A stretch of DNA of 54,049 nucleotides from a virus. Shown in pieces: positions 33,171 through 42,600 of this stretch. The notes beneath the pieces are model-generated. The model saw nothing but the letters and a program-made list of their open reading frames with translations, had not been told where the DNA came from and made no database searches. Made by a program: the position numbers and the translations under genes. The stretch covers positions 1 to 54,049 of the IMG/VR virus record IMGVR_UViG_3300018080_002591; one strand, 5' to 3'. Within the stretch, counting starts at the first letter, position 1; each line of letters begins with the position of its first letter.

Positions 33171-33902
33171 ATGAAAATAAATCCAGATTTAAGTTTAATA
33201 ATGAAAGATTTATATCTTTATGATATAGAAGCATGTCATTATACCATTATGAAAAAGTTGGGTCTTGATACATCAGAATTAAATAAAAATGATAAACTAG
33301 GTAGAAATATAGCGATTGGCAAAATGATGAGACGAAATCCACGTCTAACATCTACATTACGAAACACAACCGCATCAATACTTGATGAATATATTAGAAG
33401 AAATTCTGTAAAAGATGATGAAATTGTTATACGACAATATGATGGTATGATTTTGACAAGAGGATTAAGAGAAACACAGATTGGAGAAATACCTTTAAAT
33501 AAGAGAAATTTCTTTCAAGTATTCATATGTTCGATTGATCGCTCAAAATATATATCACTTGATCAAACATTTCACACTTCTGTAAAGGGTGTTCCGTTTC
33601 GTTATCCACATATGGATGAAATATATTCACAAATATGTAAATTAAATTTCGGAAAAAAAGGAGCGATCTTTAGAGGACTCCAAAATATAAAAGATAGATT
33701 TTTAAATTCAAACGATACAAAATTATTCGGAATCCCATTAAAAAATGGAAAATTTAATATTTTCATAACTCGATATGGGGAAATGCAGGTATCGGAACAA
33801 ACATTAAAAATAATGGATCCGGATGATATTGATAAACAACGATATTTTGATTTTTATATAATCCCATTCACGAAAAGTATCGTGTATGAATTTGTAAGGT
33901 AA
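33171..33902 (+). CDS. Phage protein of unknown function
   Basis: 243 residues starting MKINPDLSLIMKDLYLYDIEACHY. The segment IRQYDGMILTRGLRETQIGEIPL and the ending YIIPFTKSIVYEFVR stand out, but I recognise no family. It is the first gene of the block after the structured RNA, with AGGAG 5 bases before the ATG. It may belong with the methyltransferase-like gene that follows, given their tight spacing. Confidence 0.6.
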   Translation: MKINPDLSLIMKDLYLYDIEACHYTIMKKLGLDTSELNKNDKLGRNIAIGKMMRRNPRLTSTLRNTTASILDEYIRRNSVKDDEIVIRQYDGMILTRGLRETQIGEIPLNKRNFFQVFICSIDRSKYISLDQTFHTSVKGVPFRYPHMDEIYSQICKLNFGKKGAIFRGLQNIKDRFLNSNDTKLFGIPLKNGKFNIFITRYGEMQVSEQTLKIMDPDDIDKQRYFDFYIIPFTKSIVYEFVR

Positions 33903-33911
33903 GGAGTGAGT

Positions 33912-34496
33912 ATGAGATTAAAACAAAAAATTGCATTAAACATTGCAGCAGGAAAAATGCTTCCATTGGAGTGTGAGTATCATCATTTAATTAATTTAGA
34001 TACAATGTATTTCGATGCGCAAGAACCAGGCGTTATTGAAAATGAAATCAAACTCAGACCGGAAAGATCAGGACGATATTATTGTAAAACAGATGCATTT
34101 GAATTCATGGAAAGGACCAAGTTGTATTTTAATCAAATATGTATATATCGTTTCCTTGAACATGTCTCGTTTACACAAGTAGATTATTTTATATATTTGT
34201 TATCAACGATTACACAACCAGGAGCATTTGTTGATATAATTGTTCCTAATTATACAATCCTTTCCGAAATGATATTAAATGATAATGTAAGAGATCCAGA
34301 TTTTGCGGCAAAGAATATTCTATTAACAACTGAACTTTTAAATGAACCATCATGTCCCCATGCATCAATATGGACACCAGAGCGAGCGGTATATTTCTTT
34401 GAATTAGAAGGTCGTTTTATGGTACAAGATATTCAAGCAGCTTTTAAATATGATGGTAGAGACATTTATCTTAGATTTAAGGCAGTAAGAATATGA
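33912..34496 (+). CDS. Divergent SAM methyltransferase-fold protein
   Basis: 194 residues from ATG 33912, which follows AAGGAG at 33901-33906; the GTG at 33906 would lie inside that site and is rejected. HLINLDTMYFDA could be the first strand, ICIYRFLEHVSFTQVDYF and LSTITQPGAFVDIIVPNY resemble the EHV...L-x-PGG-x-x-x-I-x-VPN region of class I methyltransferases. The canonical G-x-G-x-G loop at the N-terminus is not clear, so catalytic activity is uncertain. It is coupled to neighbours by an ATGA overlap. The substrate is unknown. Confidence 0.5.
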   Translation: MRLKQKIALNIAAGKMLPLECEYHHLINLDTMYFDAQEPGVIENEIKLRPERSGRYYCKTDAFEFMERTKLYFNQICIYRFLEHVSFTQVDYFIYLLSTITQPGAFVDIIVPNYTILSEMILNDNVRDPDFAAKNILLTTELLNEPSCPHASIWTPERAVYFFELEGRFMVQDIQAAFKYDGRDIYLRFKAVRI

Positions 34497-34864
34497 TATT
34501 ACAATCAAAAGTTTCAGAAGATGGGTGTGGAGGTGGAGGTGTATATCATATAACTCACCCAACCCGCACAGAAAAATTGTATAATGCCGACTTAGCCATT
34601 TATGTATATTATGATGGTTCAGTTGAAATTGGAAAAAATAGAAATGGAAAACTTGGAGATGCTAATGTAGAGACAGCTGCACATTATTTCTCTAAAATTC
34701 TTTCTCATTTAAAATTGAAAGACACAAACCTCGATATGTTTAAAGAAGGTTTGACTGAGTTATTATATGAAGCAATAACAAAAACATTGAAAGGAAATTA
34801 TCATGAGGGAACCATTTGCGCAGAGGGCGCAAGAGATGGGTCTAACCACAATAGAGGCACATAA
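34493..34864 (+). CDS. Hypothetical protein
   Basis: 123 residues. The N-terminus has a glycine/cysteine-rich turn (DGCGGGGVYHI), followed by a strand pair (LAIYVYYDGSVEIGKN) and a helical end. It is joined at the 5' end by an ATGA overlap, and the last 62 bases overlap the next gene in another frame, so its C-terminus may be partly an accident of that overlap. No family recognised. Confidence 0.5.
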   Translation: MILQSKVSEDGCGGGGVYHITHPTRTEKLYNADLAIYVYYDGSVEIGKNRNGKLGDANVETAAHYFSKILSHLKLKDTNLDMFKEGLTELLYEAITKTLKGNYHEGTICAEGARDGSNHNRGT

Positions 34865-35708
34865 AGGTCTATTCACATATGCTGATATGTATTCAGAAAT
34901 CGCATATAGACAATTATATACTGGCTTCGTTAATATCGATGAGGCACAACATCCAACAGATGGACTTCCAAGTCCACTAATTGCAATTTATACACGACCA
35001 ACACATGATGTAGATTTTAAATATTCAGGATATGTTTCGGATTTCTATCAGTTTATTGGCAATGAAGTTCTGTGTAATGGAGTTCGGGAATCAATACAAC
35101 AGGTTGGGCTTCCAATCGTTAGAGAAAATCCAATCTTAAGCTGGGATCACACAAGGTTACGAAATGAAATCATTATTCAAAGCAGTCAAACACATCCCCA
35201 AGCTGGAGATGTTTTGCCGGTTATGGTCGTCAATAATAGTTATAATGGTACTCGTGCCGCTTCTATTTCTTTTGGGATTTCTATGGAGTACAATAATGAT
35301 CGCACTATTTTCGCTTTCTCTCTTGGTGAGCTTAGACAAGTTCATATTCAAAATTCCAATACAGAAGTCCGTTCCGCGATAACAACATATATGAATGTAT
35401 TTTCAGATGGTATTGCGGATATGATTACCCAAAGTTTTAATAACCAAGTTACAGAAGATGAGATGTTAGCTGTGCTTGATTTAATTGAGAAATACGGGGC
35501 CAAACGTCGAGATGCGATATCCACATTACTTGAAGAACTACAACCATCGTCTGCCGGCATGCCTTCGTCCTGGCAGATATTTTTAGCCATAGTTAGATAT
35601 AGTAGTTTTGAAACAAATCTAAATATGAAACGTCTACTCGAGAATGCAGCAGAGAGTGTTTTAATAATACCTCCACGCATGTATGATGTACTCGAACAAA
35701 TACAATAG
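34803..35708 (+). CDS. Phage protein of unknown function
   Basis: 301 residues, with a helical start, then LPVMVVNNSYNGTRAASISFGISM, a segment somewhat like DUF932-type phage proteins (weak), and a helical C-terminus ending PPRMYDVLEQIQ. The start is ATG 34803, with AAAGGAA about 8 bases before it inside the previous gene. It is the last gene before a strong terminator, so it closes an operon. Confidence 0.55.
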   Translation: MREPFAQRAQEMGLTTIEAHKGLFTYADMYSEIAYRQLYTGFVNIDEAQHPTDGLPSPLIAIYTRPTHDVDFKYSGYVSDFYQFIGNEVLCNGVRESIQQVGLPIVRENPILSWDHTRLRNEIIIQSSQTHPQAGDVLPVMVVNNSYNGTRAASISFGISMEYNNDRTIFAFSLGELRQVHIQNSNTEVRSAITTYMNVFSDGIADMITQSFNNQVTEDEMLAVLDLIEKYGAKRRDAISTLLEELQPSSAGMPSSWQIFLAIVRYSSFETNLNMKRLLENAAESVLIIPPRMYDVLEQIQ

Positions 35709-35711
35709 TCT

Positions 35712-35746
35712 AATTAGATATAAAATATCCAATTAGATATAAAATA
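35712..35746 (+). repeat. Two direct 16-base repeats before the terminator
   Basis: AATTAGATATAAAATA occurs at 35712-35727 and again at 35731-35746 with a 3-base spacer, right after the stop of the previous gene. The TATAAAATA core looks like a -10 promoter element, so they may be paired promoters or regulator sites; in this AT-rich DNA chance duplication is also possible. Confidence 0.4.
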
Positions 35747-35780
35747 AATGAGAGGAATAATACCCCCTCTCATTTTTTTT
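35746..35780 (+). terminator. Intrinsic terminator
   Basis: AAATGAGAGG (35746-35755) pairs with CCTCTCATTT (35766-35775), a 10-base stem with a 10-base loop, ending in a run of eight T. This is a canonical Rho-independent terminator. It separates the block ending at 35708 from the morphogenesis genes that start at 35810. Confidence 0.9.
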
Positions 35781-35809
35781 GGAACAAAATATAAAAAAAG
35801 GAGTATAAT

Positions 35810-37060
35810 ATGGCAGCATCTACCACACCTTTATTAACCGAATGGCATCCTGATGTCACATATGATTTTGTATTGCGAATAGGTGAAGATGATTATTCAA
35901 CTGACCTTATTAATGTTGAAATTAAAACATCAATAACACAACCATATCAACATATAATTCTTGATGTACGAATGAATGTAGATGATATTTTAGAAAATAC
36001 ATTGTTTGGTCAAAATGAAATAAAATTAATTATAAAGTTGATAGGTACTGACAAAAATAGATTTGCCGATGATATTGTATTTGAATTAATGTATATTGAT
36101 ACACTTACAGAATATTCTCCAGTACAACAAGCATCGGAAACAGATCAAGTAGAAAGAAAAGTTACAAGGTTTAAAACTGTATGTATAAATGCATATCAAT
36201 CAATGTCCACTATGGTAAATAAAATATATTTTAACAAAAAACCAGATGAAATTATAACAGACTTAGTTAAAGCTACTTCAGCAGAACTTGAGTATGATAC
36301 AGTGGGAAAAAGTAGTCTAAATATTGATCAACTATTAATTCCACCAACTACTTTTTATAATGTTATAAATTATCTTGATAAAACATATGGTCTTTTTAAG
36401 GGTCCTATGGCTGTACATGCTACACATGACAATAAAATTAAAGTTCAAAATTTAAATAAGAAACCAAATATGGCACAAATGATAACTCTTTATCTTATAG
36501 CAACCGATAAGAACGAAAAAGAAATATTTGAATCAGAGGATGCAAGTGTATTTTACACAAGAGACGCAGTTGCTAGTTCATATAAAGGCAATGCTGTATT
36601 TTCTGTTCAAGCTCCAACTATAAAATATATCGTTAAACCGAGAGATGCATTATCAAAAACACATGATATTTCTTTAGTTGGAGAAATACAAAAATATGGA
36701 GTAATTGAAAAAAATAATCCAACAGTTTATTATAATGGTGCGGCAATATCTCCATTTAAAAGAATTGGTTTTGAAAAAGATCATACTGGGTATGATGATG
36801 ATCAAACATTTATCCATTCAAATTTAAGTCAGAATATTTTAGATATGGCAACAATTATAGCAGATGTAGCAGGAAGTTTGCCAGTTTTAAATTTAATGGC
36901 AGTTGGAGAACATGTTAAGATTGTAAGTCATACTGATTCAAGGTTAAAACTTTCTGGGTCATATATTTTAAAAGGTAGTTCTGTTATATTTTTAAAAGCA
37001 ACAACATGGGAAGCAAATGGTAGATTATTTTTGAGTAGATCAAATATCGCTCAACAATAA
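35810..37060 (+). CDS. Putative baseplate hub protein (gp27-like position)
   Basis: 416 residues, beta-rich. It begins with a domain resembling the first beta-barrel of tail hub proteins (VTYDFVLRIGEDDYSTDLINVEI), then QAYQSMSTMVNKIYF-like and a YLDKTYGLFKG segment, a feature seen in contractile-tail hub proteins where a Tyr/Lys-rich helix follows an alpha-beta domain. The last part (VGEHVKIVSHTDSRLKLSGSYIL) fits a C-terminal barrel. It sits after the terminator with an AAAGGAG site and directly before the terminase gene. The call rests on length, fold pattern and place. Confidence 0.5.
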   Translation: MAASTTPLLTEWHPDVTYDFVLRIGEDDYSTDLINVEIKTSITQPYQHIILDVRMNVDDILENTLFGQNEIKLIIKLIGTDKNRFADDIVFELMYIDTLTEYSPVQQASETDQVERKVTRFKTVCINAYQSMSTMVNKIYFNKKPDEIITDLVKATSAELEYDTVGKSSLNIDQLLIPPTTFYNVINYLDKTYGLFKGPMAVHATHDNKIKVQNLNKKPNMAQMITLYLIATDKNEKEIFESEDASVFYTRDAVASSYKGNAVFSVQAPTIKYIVKPRDALSKTHDISLVGEIQKYGVIEKNNPTVYYNGAAISPFKRIGFEKDHTGYDDDQTFIHSNLSQNILDMATIIADVAGSLPVLNLMAVGEHVKIVSHTDSRLKLSGSYILKGSSVIFLKATTWEANGRLFLSRSNIAQQ

Positions 37061-37087
37061 TTAGAACAAATAATAAAGGAGATCAGA

Positions 37088-38737
37088 ATGGCGGTACAAG
37101 TGAAACGAACTCCGGACGAATATGTTGCGGAGTATTTACGATGTAAAGGTGATTTTCATTATTTTTGTGGGCATTATATTAAAATTGAAATACCAGGCGA
37201 AGATGTATTATTAAAACCATATAACAAACAATCTGAATTGATTGATACAATTGAGAGAATGAAATATGTTTTGGTTTTGAAGAGTAGGCAAATTGGAATC
37301 TCAACTATTGTTCAGGCATATGCCGCATGGCTAACAGTCTTTTTTAACAACGTTGTTATAGGGGTTATATCAAAAGATGGAGCTGAAGCTACAGATTTTG
37401 CAAGAATTATTCGTGGTATGGTTGAAAAACTTCCTGATTGGATGAAACCATTGGGTGGTTCACAAGGACGTGGTCTTGCAAAAAGAACTGAACGTTCATT
37501 TATTTTAACAAATGGTAGTAAGGTTTATGCATCTCCTGTTAATCCAAATGCGCCCGATAAAACGCTTCGTGGTAAAGCATTAACATTTTTAGTTATCGAT
37601 GAGGCAGCATTTGTCGGTCATGTTGAGGCAGCATGGACTTCAATGGTTCCAGCTTTATCAACAAACCAAATGCAAGCACGAAAGAATGGAATCCCATTCG
37701 GAACAATTGTTCTTTCAACACCAAATAAAACTATTGGTATTGGTCAGTGGTATTTCGAACAATACATGAGGGCAGTTTCAAACGATGATATTTTTAAACC
37801 ATTTGTAATTCACTGGAAAATGATTCCAGAGTTAGCAGATGATCCACATTGGTATAAAACACAATGTAAATTATTCAATAATGATCCAAAGAAAATCGCA
37901 CAGGAATTGGAATTAAAATTCTTGCCTGCTGAAGGTTCATTCTTTGAAGCGGATACTGTTGAGAGAGTACAGGATGCATGTGTTGAACCACTTGAAAAAT
38001 TAAAAGTATTCAATGGAGAGATTTGGAAATTTTCAGAAGCATTGCCTAATAAGAATTATATGATAGGAGTTGATACTGCACCTGAACATGGGGAAGATAA
38101 ATCGGCAGTAACTGTTTGGGATTATCAAACGCTTGAACAAGTTTGGGAATATCAAGGTAAATGTAAAGTATTAGATTTCTTAAAAGTTGTTCAAATAGCT
38201 GCAACACAATATAGAAATGGTCCAATAGTAGTTGAATCAAACTCATACGGTAACCAGGTTATAGAAGAACTGATGCAAACAAATTTTTCAAGTAGAGTTT
38301 ATAAAGAAAAACGCGGAGCAAATACTATCGTTCCTGGTCTTTCAAATAATGCAAAAACAAGACCATTGATGATTGATGCTTTATATTCATATATGACAGA
38401 ATATCCTGAAGTTGTTAGATCTCAAAGACTTGCACTTGAATTAACAGGATTGGTTTCAAAAACGAGTGGTAGAGTTGAAGCAGATACTGGATGTCACGAC
38501 GACTTAGCATTAGCATCTGCATGTTGTTTTTATGTAAGAAAATATGATCCACCATTACTTCTTGAAACAGAAGGTGGTGAATATTCAGGAACAGTTGAAG
38601 TAATGAAAGATATTGTAAGTTTTAATACCGATAGACCAACAGAAATAAGCAATGCCGCAATTATGAAATCTGTTAAAAATAATTTGGATAAAAATCTAGG
38701 TTTTGTTGATATAATGGATTTATATAATAAGGAATAA
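37088..38737 (+). CDS. Terminase large subunit (gp17-like)
   Basis: 549 residues. YVLVLKSRQIGIST (60-73) is a terminase ATPase loop of the form common in phages, where the Walker lysine is not in its usual place. Walker B is FLVIDEAAF, and a motif III (STPN) follows. The nuclease domain starts with YMIGVDTAPEHGEDKSAVTV (its first catalytic aspartate), and CHDDLALASA near the end gives another. It powers DNA packaging and cuts concatemers; the small subunit was not recognised here. The AAAGGAG site stands in the gap after the hub gene. Its stop is 3 bases from the next start. Confidence 0.92.
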   Translation: MAVQVKRTPDEYVAEYLRCKGDFHYFCGHYIKIEIPGEDVLLKPYNKQSELIDTIERMKYVLVLKSRQIGISTIVQAYAAWLTVFFNNVVIGVISKDGAEATDFARIIRGMVEKLPDWMKPLGGSQGRGLAKRTERSFILTNGSKVYASPVNPNAPDKTLRGKALTFLVIDEAAFVGHVEAAWTSMVPALSTNQMQARKNGIPFGTIVLSTPNKTIGIGQWYFEQYMRAVSNDDIFKPFVIHWKMIPELADDPHWYKTQCKLFNNDPKKIAQELELKFLPAEGSFFEADTVERVQDACVEPLEKLKVFNGEIWKFSEALPNKNYMIGVDTAPEHGEDKSAVTVWDYQTLEQVWEYQGKCKVLDFLKVVQIAATQYRNGPIVVESNSYGNQVIEELMQTNFSSRVYKEKRGANTIVPGLSNNAKTRPLMIDALYSYMTEYPEVVRSQRLALELTGLVSKTSGRVEADTGCHDDLALASACCFYVRKYDPPLLLETEGGEYSGTVEVMKDIVSFNTDRPTEISNAAIMKSVKNNLDKNLGFVDIMDLYNKE

Positions 38738-38740
38738 ATT

Positions 38741-39631
38741 ATGGATGATAAATATATAGAGGAACTATTTGCAGTCCCAATCGGACTTGAAGTTGAAGCA
38801 ACAGTTGACGGTCAAAAGTTTTATTCGTCAGATGGTTTGCGAAAATCATTTATGAAAGCTATGGGTGCTTCAAGTATAACGAGTGGTATATACAATCAAA
38901 TAGATACATTAGTTACAAAGAAGAAACTTTTAGTTCCATGTTATTTATCTAAAAATATGTTTCGCTTTTTTACACATAAAATATGGGGAAGACCAGAAGA
39001 TAAAGATATTTTGGGATTTTATCATATGAAACAAAAAAGAGTTTTTATATTAATTGATAATAATGTTAATTATATAGGTACTGCAAAAAACGATGAAATG
39101 GCAAGTACTGTAATGCATGAATGTGTACATTTATACGCAGATAGATTGAAAGGAAAATTCTTAAGTACCTTCAAACAAGAATTAGATAGATTTTATATTT
39201 CATACTTTACAAGAGTATTCAAATTAAAAAAGAAACCAAATGTTACAAACATTATAAAGTTTCTTTCTAAGTTTGAATATTCCAGAGATGAAAATCTAAA
39301 TAAACAATTAACAACTTATTATTATTTAATGGAAAAAGAATTAAAACCTTATACAGAGATGAGCGATGAAGATTTTACCAAACTACTAACAAGGATTATT
39401 GTATCGATTAAACTTTCGTTAGTTAAGTTTCCAACATTTCTAAGGATGTATAGAACAAATATAGATATTTATGGACCTCTTGATAGAGCATACCAAGAAG
39501 CATTCGGAAAGAAAAATACATATACAGGAGTATTCCAAGAATTATCATCTATATCAGAAGTCATATGCGTTCTATCTGAAATGAGATCATCATACCCAAA
39601 GATTAAGAAAATGTTTAAAGATATGGCATAG
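38741..39631 (+). CDS. HExxH zinc metallopeptidase-like protein
   Basis: 296 residues. STVMHECVHLYADR carries the zincin motif H126-E127-C128-V129-H130, in a helix as expected; the third ligand is not obvious but could be E or H in the later helical region. There is no signal peptide. It lies between terminase and tape measure in the morphogenesis operon. Phage prohead proteases are normally serine types, so a zincin here is unusual. It might process virion proteins, act as a chaperone-like relic or be an ejected protein. Activity depends on ligands I cannot confirm. Confidence 0.65.
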   Translation: MDDKYIEELFAVPIGLEVEATVDGQKFYSSDGLRKSFMKAMGASSITSGIYNQIDTLVTKKKLLVPCYLSKNMFRFFTHKIWGRPEDKDILGFYHMKQKRVFILIDNNVNYIGTAKNDEMASTVMHECVHLYADRLKGKFLSTFKQELDRFYISYFTRVFKLKKKPNVTNIIKFLSKFEYSRDENLNKQLTTYYYLMEKELKPYTEMSDEDFTKLLTRIIVSIKLSLVKFPTFLRMYRTNIDIYGPLDRAYQEAFGKKNTYTGVFQELSSISEVICVLSEMRSSYPKIKKMFKDMA

Positions 39632-39642
39632 GAGTTTAACGT

Positions 39643-42600
39643 ATGGCTATTCGAGATGATAATACTCCCCCTTCAAGAACTCCGGGAAGTATTACCCAAA
39701 CCGCTGATGCACAACAGGATAGAATTGGTAATATCAGCAATGTATCTAAAACCGTAGCTAACATGCAAAAAGATGTAAAGCAACGGATTACTGAAACCAA
39801 AGAAGCTGTTGATAATTCTAAAGAGATCAGTGCGATTCAGGGTTCAATGGTTAATGTACTAGACAAATTAAGTGATACAGTCAATGCTCTAAAAAATGGA
39901 GTGAGAACTGTAACCACTGATACTGCTAAAGCTACAAAAGATGCAATTAACGATTACGGTAAAGCTGTTAGTCAGGATATTAGTTTTAACAAACAAAGTA
40001 TTGTTGCAATGGCACTTGCTAGATCAACTCCTATATATGGTTACTTTGTTGCAAAGTTTATGGAAACAGATGTTTTCAAACGTGCAGCAGAAAGAATGAA
40101 ACAATCCATTGGTAAAGCATTTGGTAGTTTAGCAGGTATTTTCAGACGTGATGGAAAAAAGAATAAACCAACACAAGAACAATTTGCAAAACATGTAAAA
40201 GGCAAAATACCACACATGGCTAAGGGTGGTGTTGTTGGTAAAGAAGGTGTTGCTAAGCTCCATGCGGCAGAAGTAGTAATGCCGATTGAAAAGCTTTTAA
40301 CTCGAATGGATGAGAGTAATGATGCAACAAAAAATATTGGTAAATTTATATCAAGGTTAACACTACAACATGCTGCATCTACTAAAGCAGTATCATCTAT
40401 GATTCTTCATAAAGATGAATTAGAAGGTAAAAGAAAAACTGGATTATTTAAAGATTTCTTCAGAATAGCAAGAGAAGAAAAAGAAAGAGATAGAAATTCA
40501 ATTGATGTTAGACAGCTTCGAGAATTAATTGCTATTAGAGAATCATTCGGCGCTGAAATGAAAATGTGGCCAGAAGTATGGAGTAGGTTATTATCAAACC
40601 ATCCAATGTTTAGAAATGTTATTGCATTGACCAAATCATATGCATCGTTGATGAAATTAATTACATGGAAACCTGTTTATGCAATATTTAAGAGTCGTGG
40701 TGGTCATGCAAGATATTTATCAAGAAAACAAGAACCACTTGAAGCATTAAATCAAAACATTGGGTTGTTGTATGTTGAATCTATGTGGCGATTTGACAAT
40801 ATGCTAAATTTATTGAGAGCAATTGCAATTGCTACAAGAGCTACAGCATCTAAAGTAACTGGTAAGAAATTTGATAGATTAAAAGGTATAGGTACTGGTG
40901 AGTGGTCTATTGCTGGCGTCACTGCTAGAGCAGTTGGACTTCTAACTGGCGGAGCAATGCAATTAGCTGGTAAAATACCTGGTCTTAGTTTATTAGGAAA
41001 AGGTGGAAAGGCATTAACTCGTAAATCTTTAACCGGAAGATACGGAAATGTACATTCAATTGAAGGAAGTGATCTTGGTCCAAAAGAAGTAAAGAAAATA
41101 AAAAGAAATCCTATCTATGTAGATTTACATGCAATTTCAGAAAATTTCAAGAAAAAACAAAAGAAAGAAGATAAGATAGCTCCAAAGAAGAAAAAACAAG
41201 AACAAAAGATGTTTGAATGGGCATCTCAAAGAACAGAAACTTCAAATGCTATTCAAAAAGGATTAAAAAATAAATCCTGGATTCAATGGCTTTTAATTGG
41301 TTTTGGTTTTGTTAAAACAATGTTATCTAGTTGGTGGAATAGAACACTTGGAAAAATTTTAAACAAACAAGCCCTTACAGGTTTAGGTAATGTACTAAGA
41401 GGTAGAGGGTTTGATGGTAAAGGTTCTTTCACTAGTAAAAAACGCAGAGCCAAAAGAAGTCTTTCTCGTAAGGCTGGAAAATTTAGTAAATGGATGAAAG
41501 GCGGTGTCGGTGTCGGTGCTAAACTTGGAGGTGCAGCAGGCATGCTAGCGGGTGGTGGCATGATGGGGTATGATGCTTATCAAGCTGTACAGTTGGCTGA
41601 ACAATGGAAAACGAGTAAAATTGGCGCAGGTATCGGCGGAGCACTTGGTGGAACAGGTCAAGGTATAGAAGGTGCGATCTCAGGAGTTGGAAAAGGTGCT
41701 TCTATGGGCATGGGAATCGGTATGTTTTTCGGTCCACTTGGAGCAGCTATCGGCGGTGGAATTGGAGCTATAGTTGGTGGTGTATTAGGTTTTGTTGGTG
41801 GCAAAAGAATTGCTGGTGCATTAGATTGGATTGGAAAAAAATTAAAACCTTTTGTAAAAGTAGTCACTGATGTTATCATGTTACCGGTGAACTTCATCAA
41901 AGACTCAATAGATATATTTAAAGATGGTTTATCATGGGATGCAATAAAAAAGTTTAGTCTTAGAAGCTTAAAATATAGTTGGGATACAATAACTGCAATA
42001 CCCCGAAGTATATGGAAATTTGCTAAACTAGTTTCTCCTAAATTAACTGGGGCAATTGAAAATATGTTTACCAAAATCAAAAACATAGCTCATGAATTTT
42101 TTGTTGCCAAACCTCTTGCAATGTGGGAAAGTGCAAAACGATGGGTAGATGAATTATTTAGTCTTGATACATTAAAAACAATTATATCTGGATTGTTATG
42201 GGATTATCCGAAATGGTTACTGAAAAAAATTGGGGGAGCTTTCTATTGGCTTGCTGATCTAGTTTTTGATATGGATGCTTTAAAAAAGGATCTTACTTGG
42301 TTATTAAATTGGCCAAAAAATAAAATCATGGGTATTTGGGATTCGGTAACAAAATGGGCAACAGAAAAATTTAATATTAAATCAATCAAAGATACACTAA
42401 TGAAACCAATTGATAGTTTTTTAGGTATGTTCTCATGGATTGGTGATATATTCACAGATATAAAAAATTATATTGTAGATAAAATAAGTTCAGTTGCTGG
42501 TATATCTTCCTTCTTTAAAAATATTTTTAAAGGCAATAAGGGTCCGCCAGATAAAGCAGAACAATCTAAAATAAAAGATAAAACAGCAAATGCCACAACC

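Noticed and set aside
33906-33911. GTG start of the methyltransferase-like gene
   Set aside because: It overlaps the ribosome binding site AAGGAG (33901-33906); ATG 33912 has the proper spacing.
41283-42086. Long minus-strand frames rich in proline inside the tape measure gene
   Set aside because: They are the antisense reading of glycine-rich codons, with no ribosome site.
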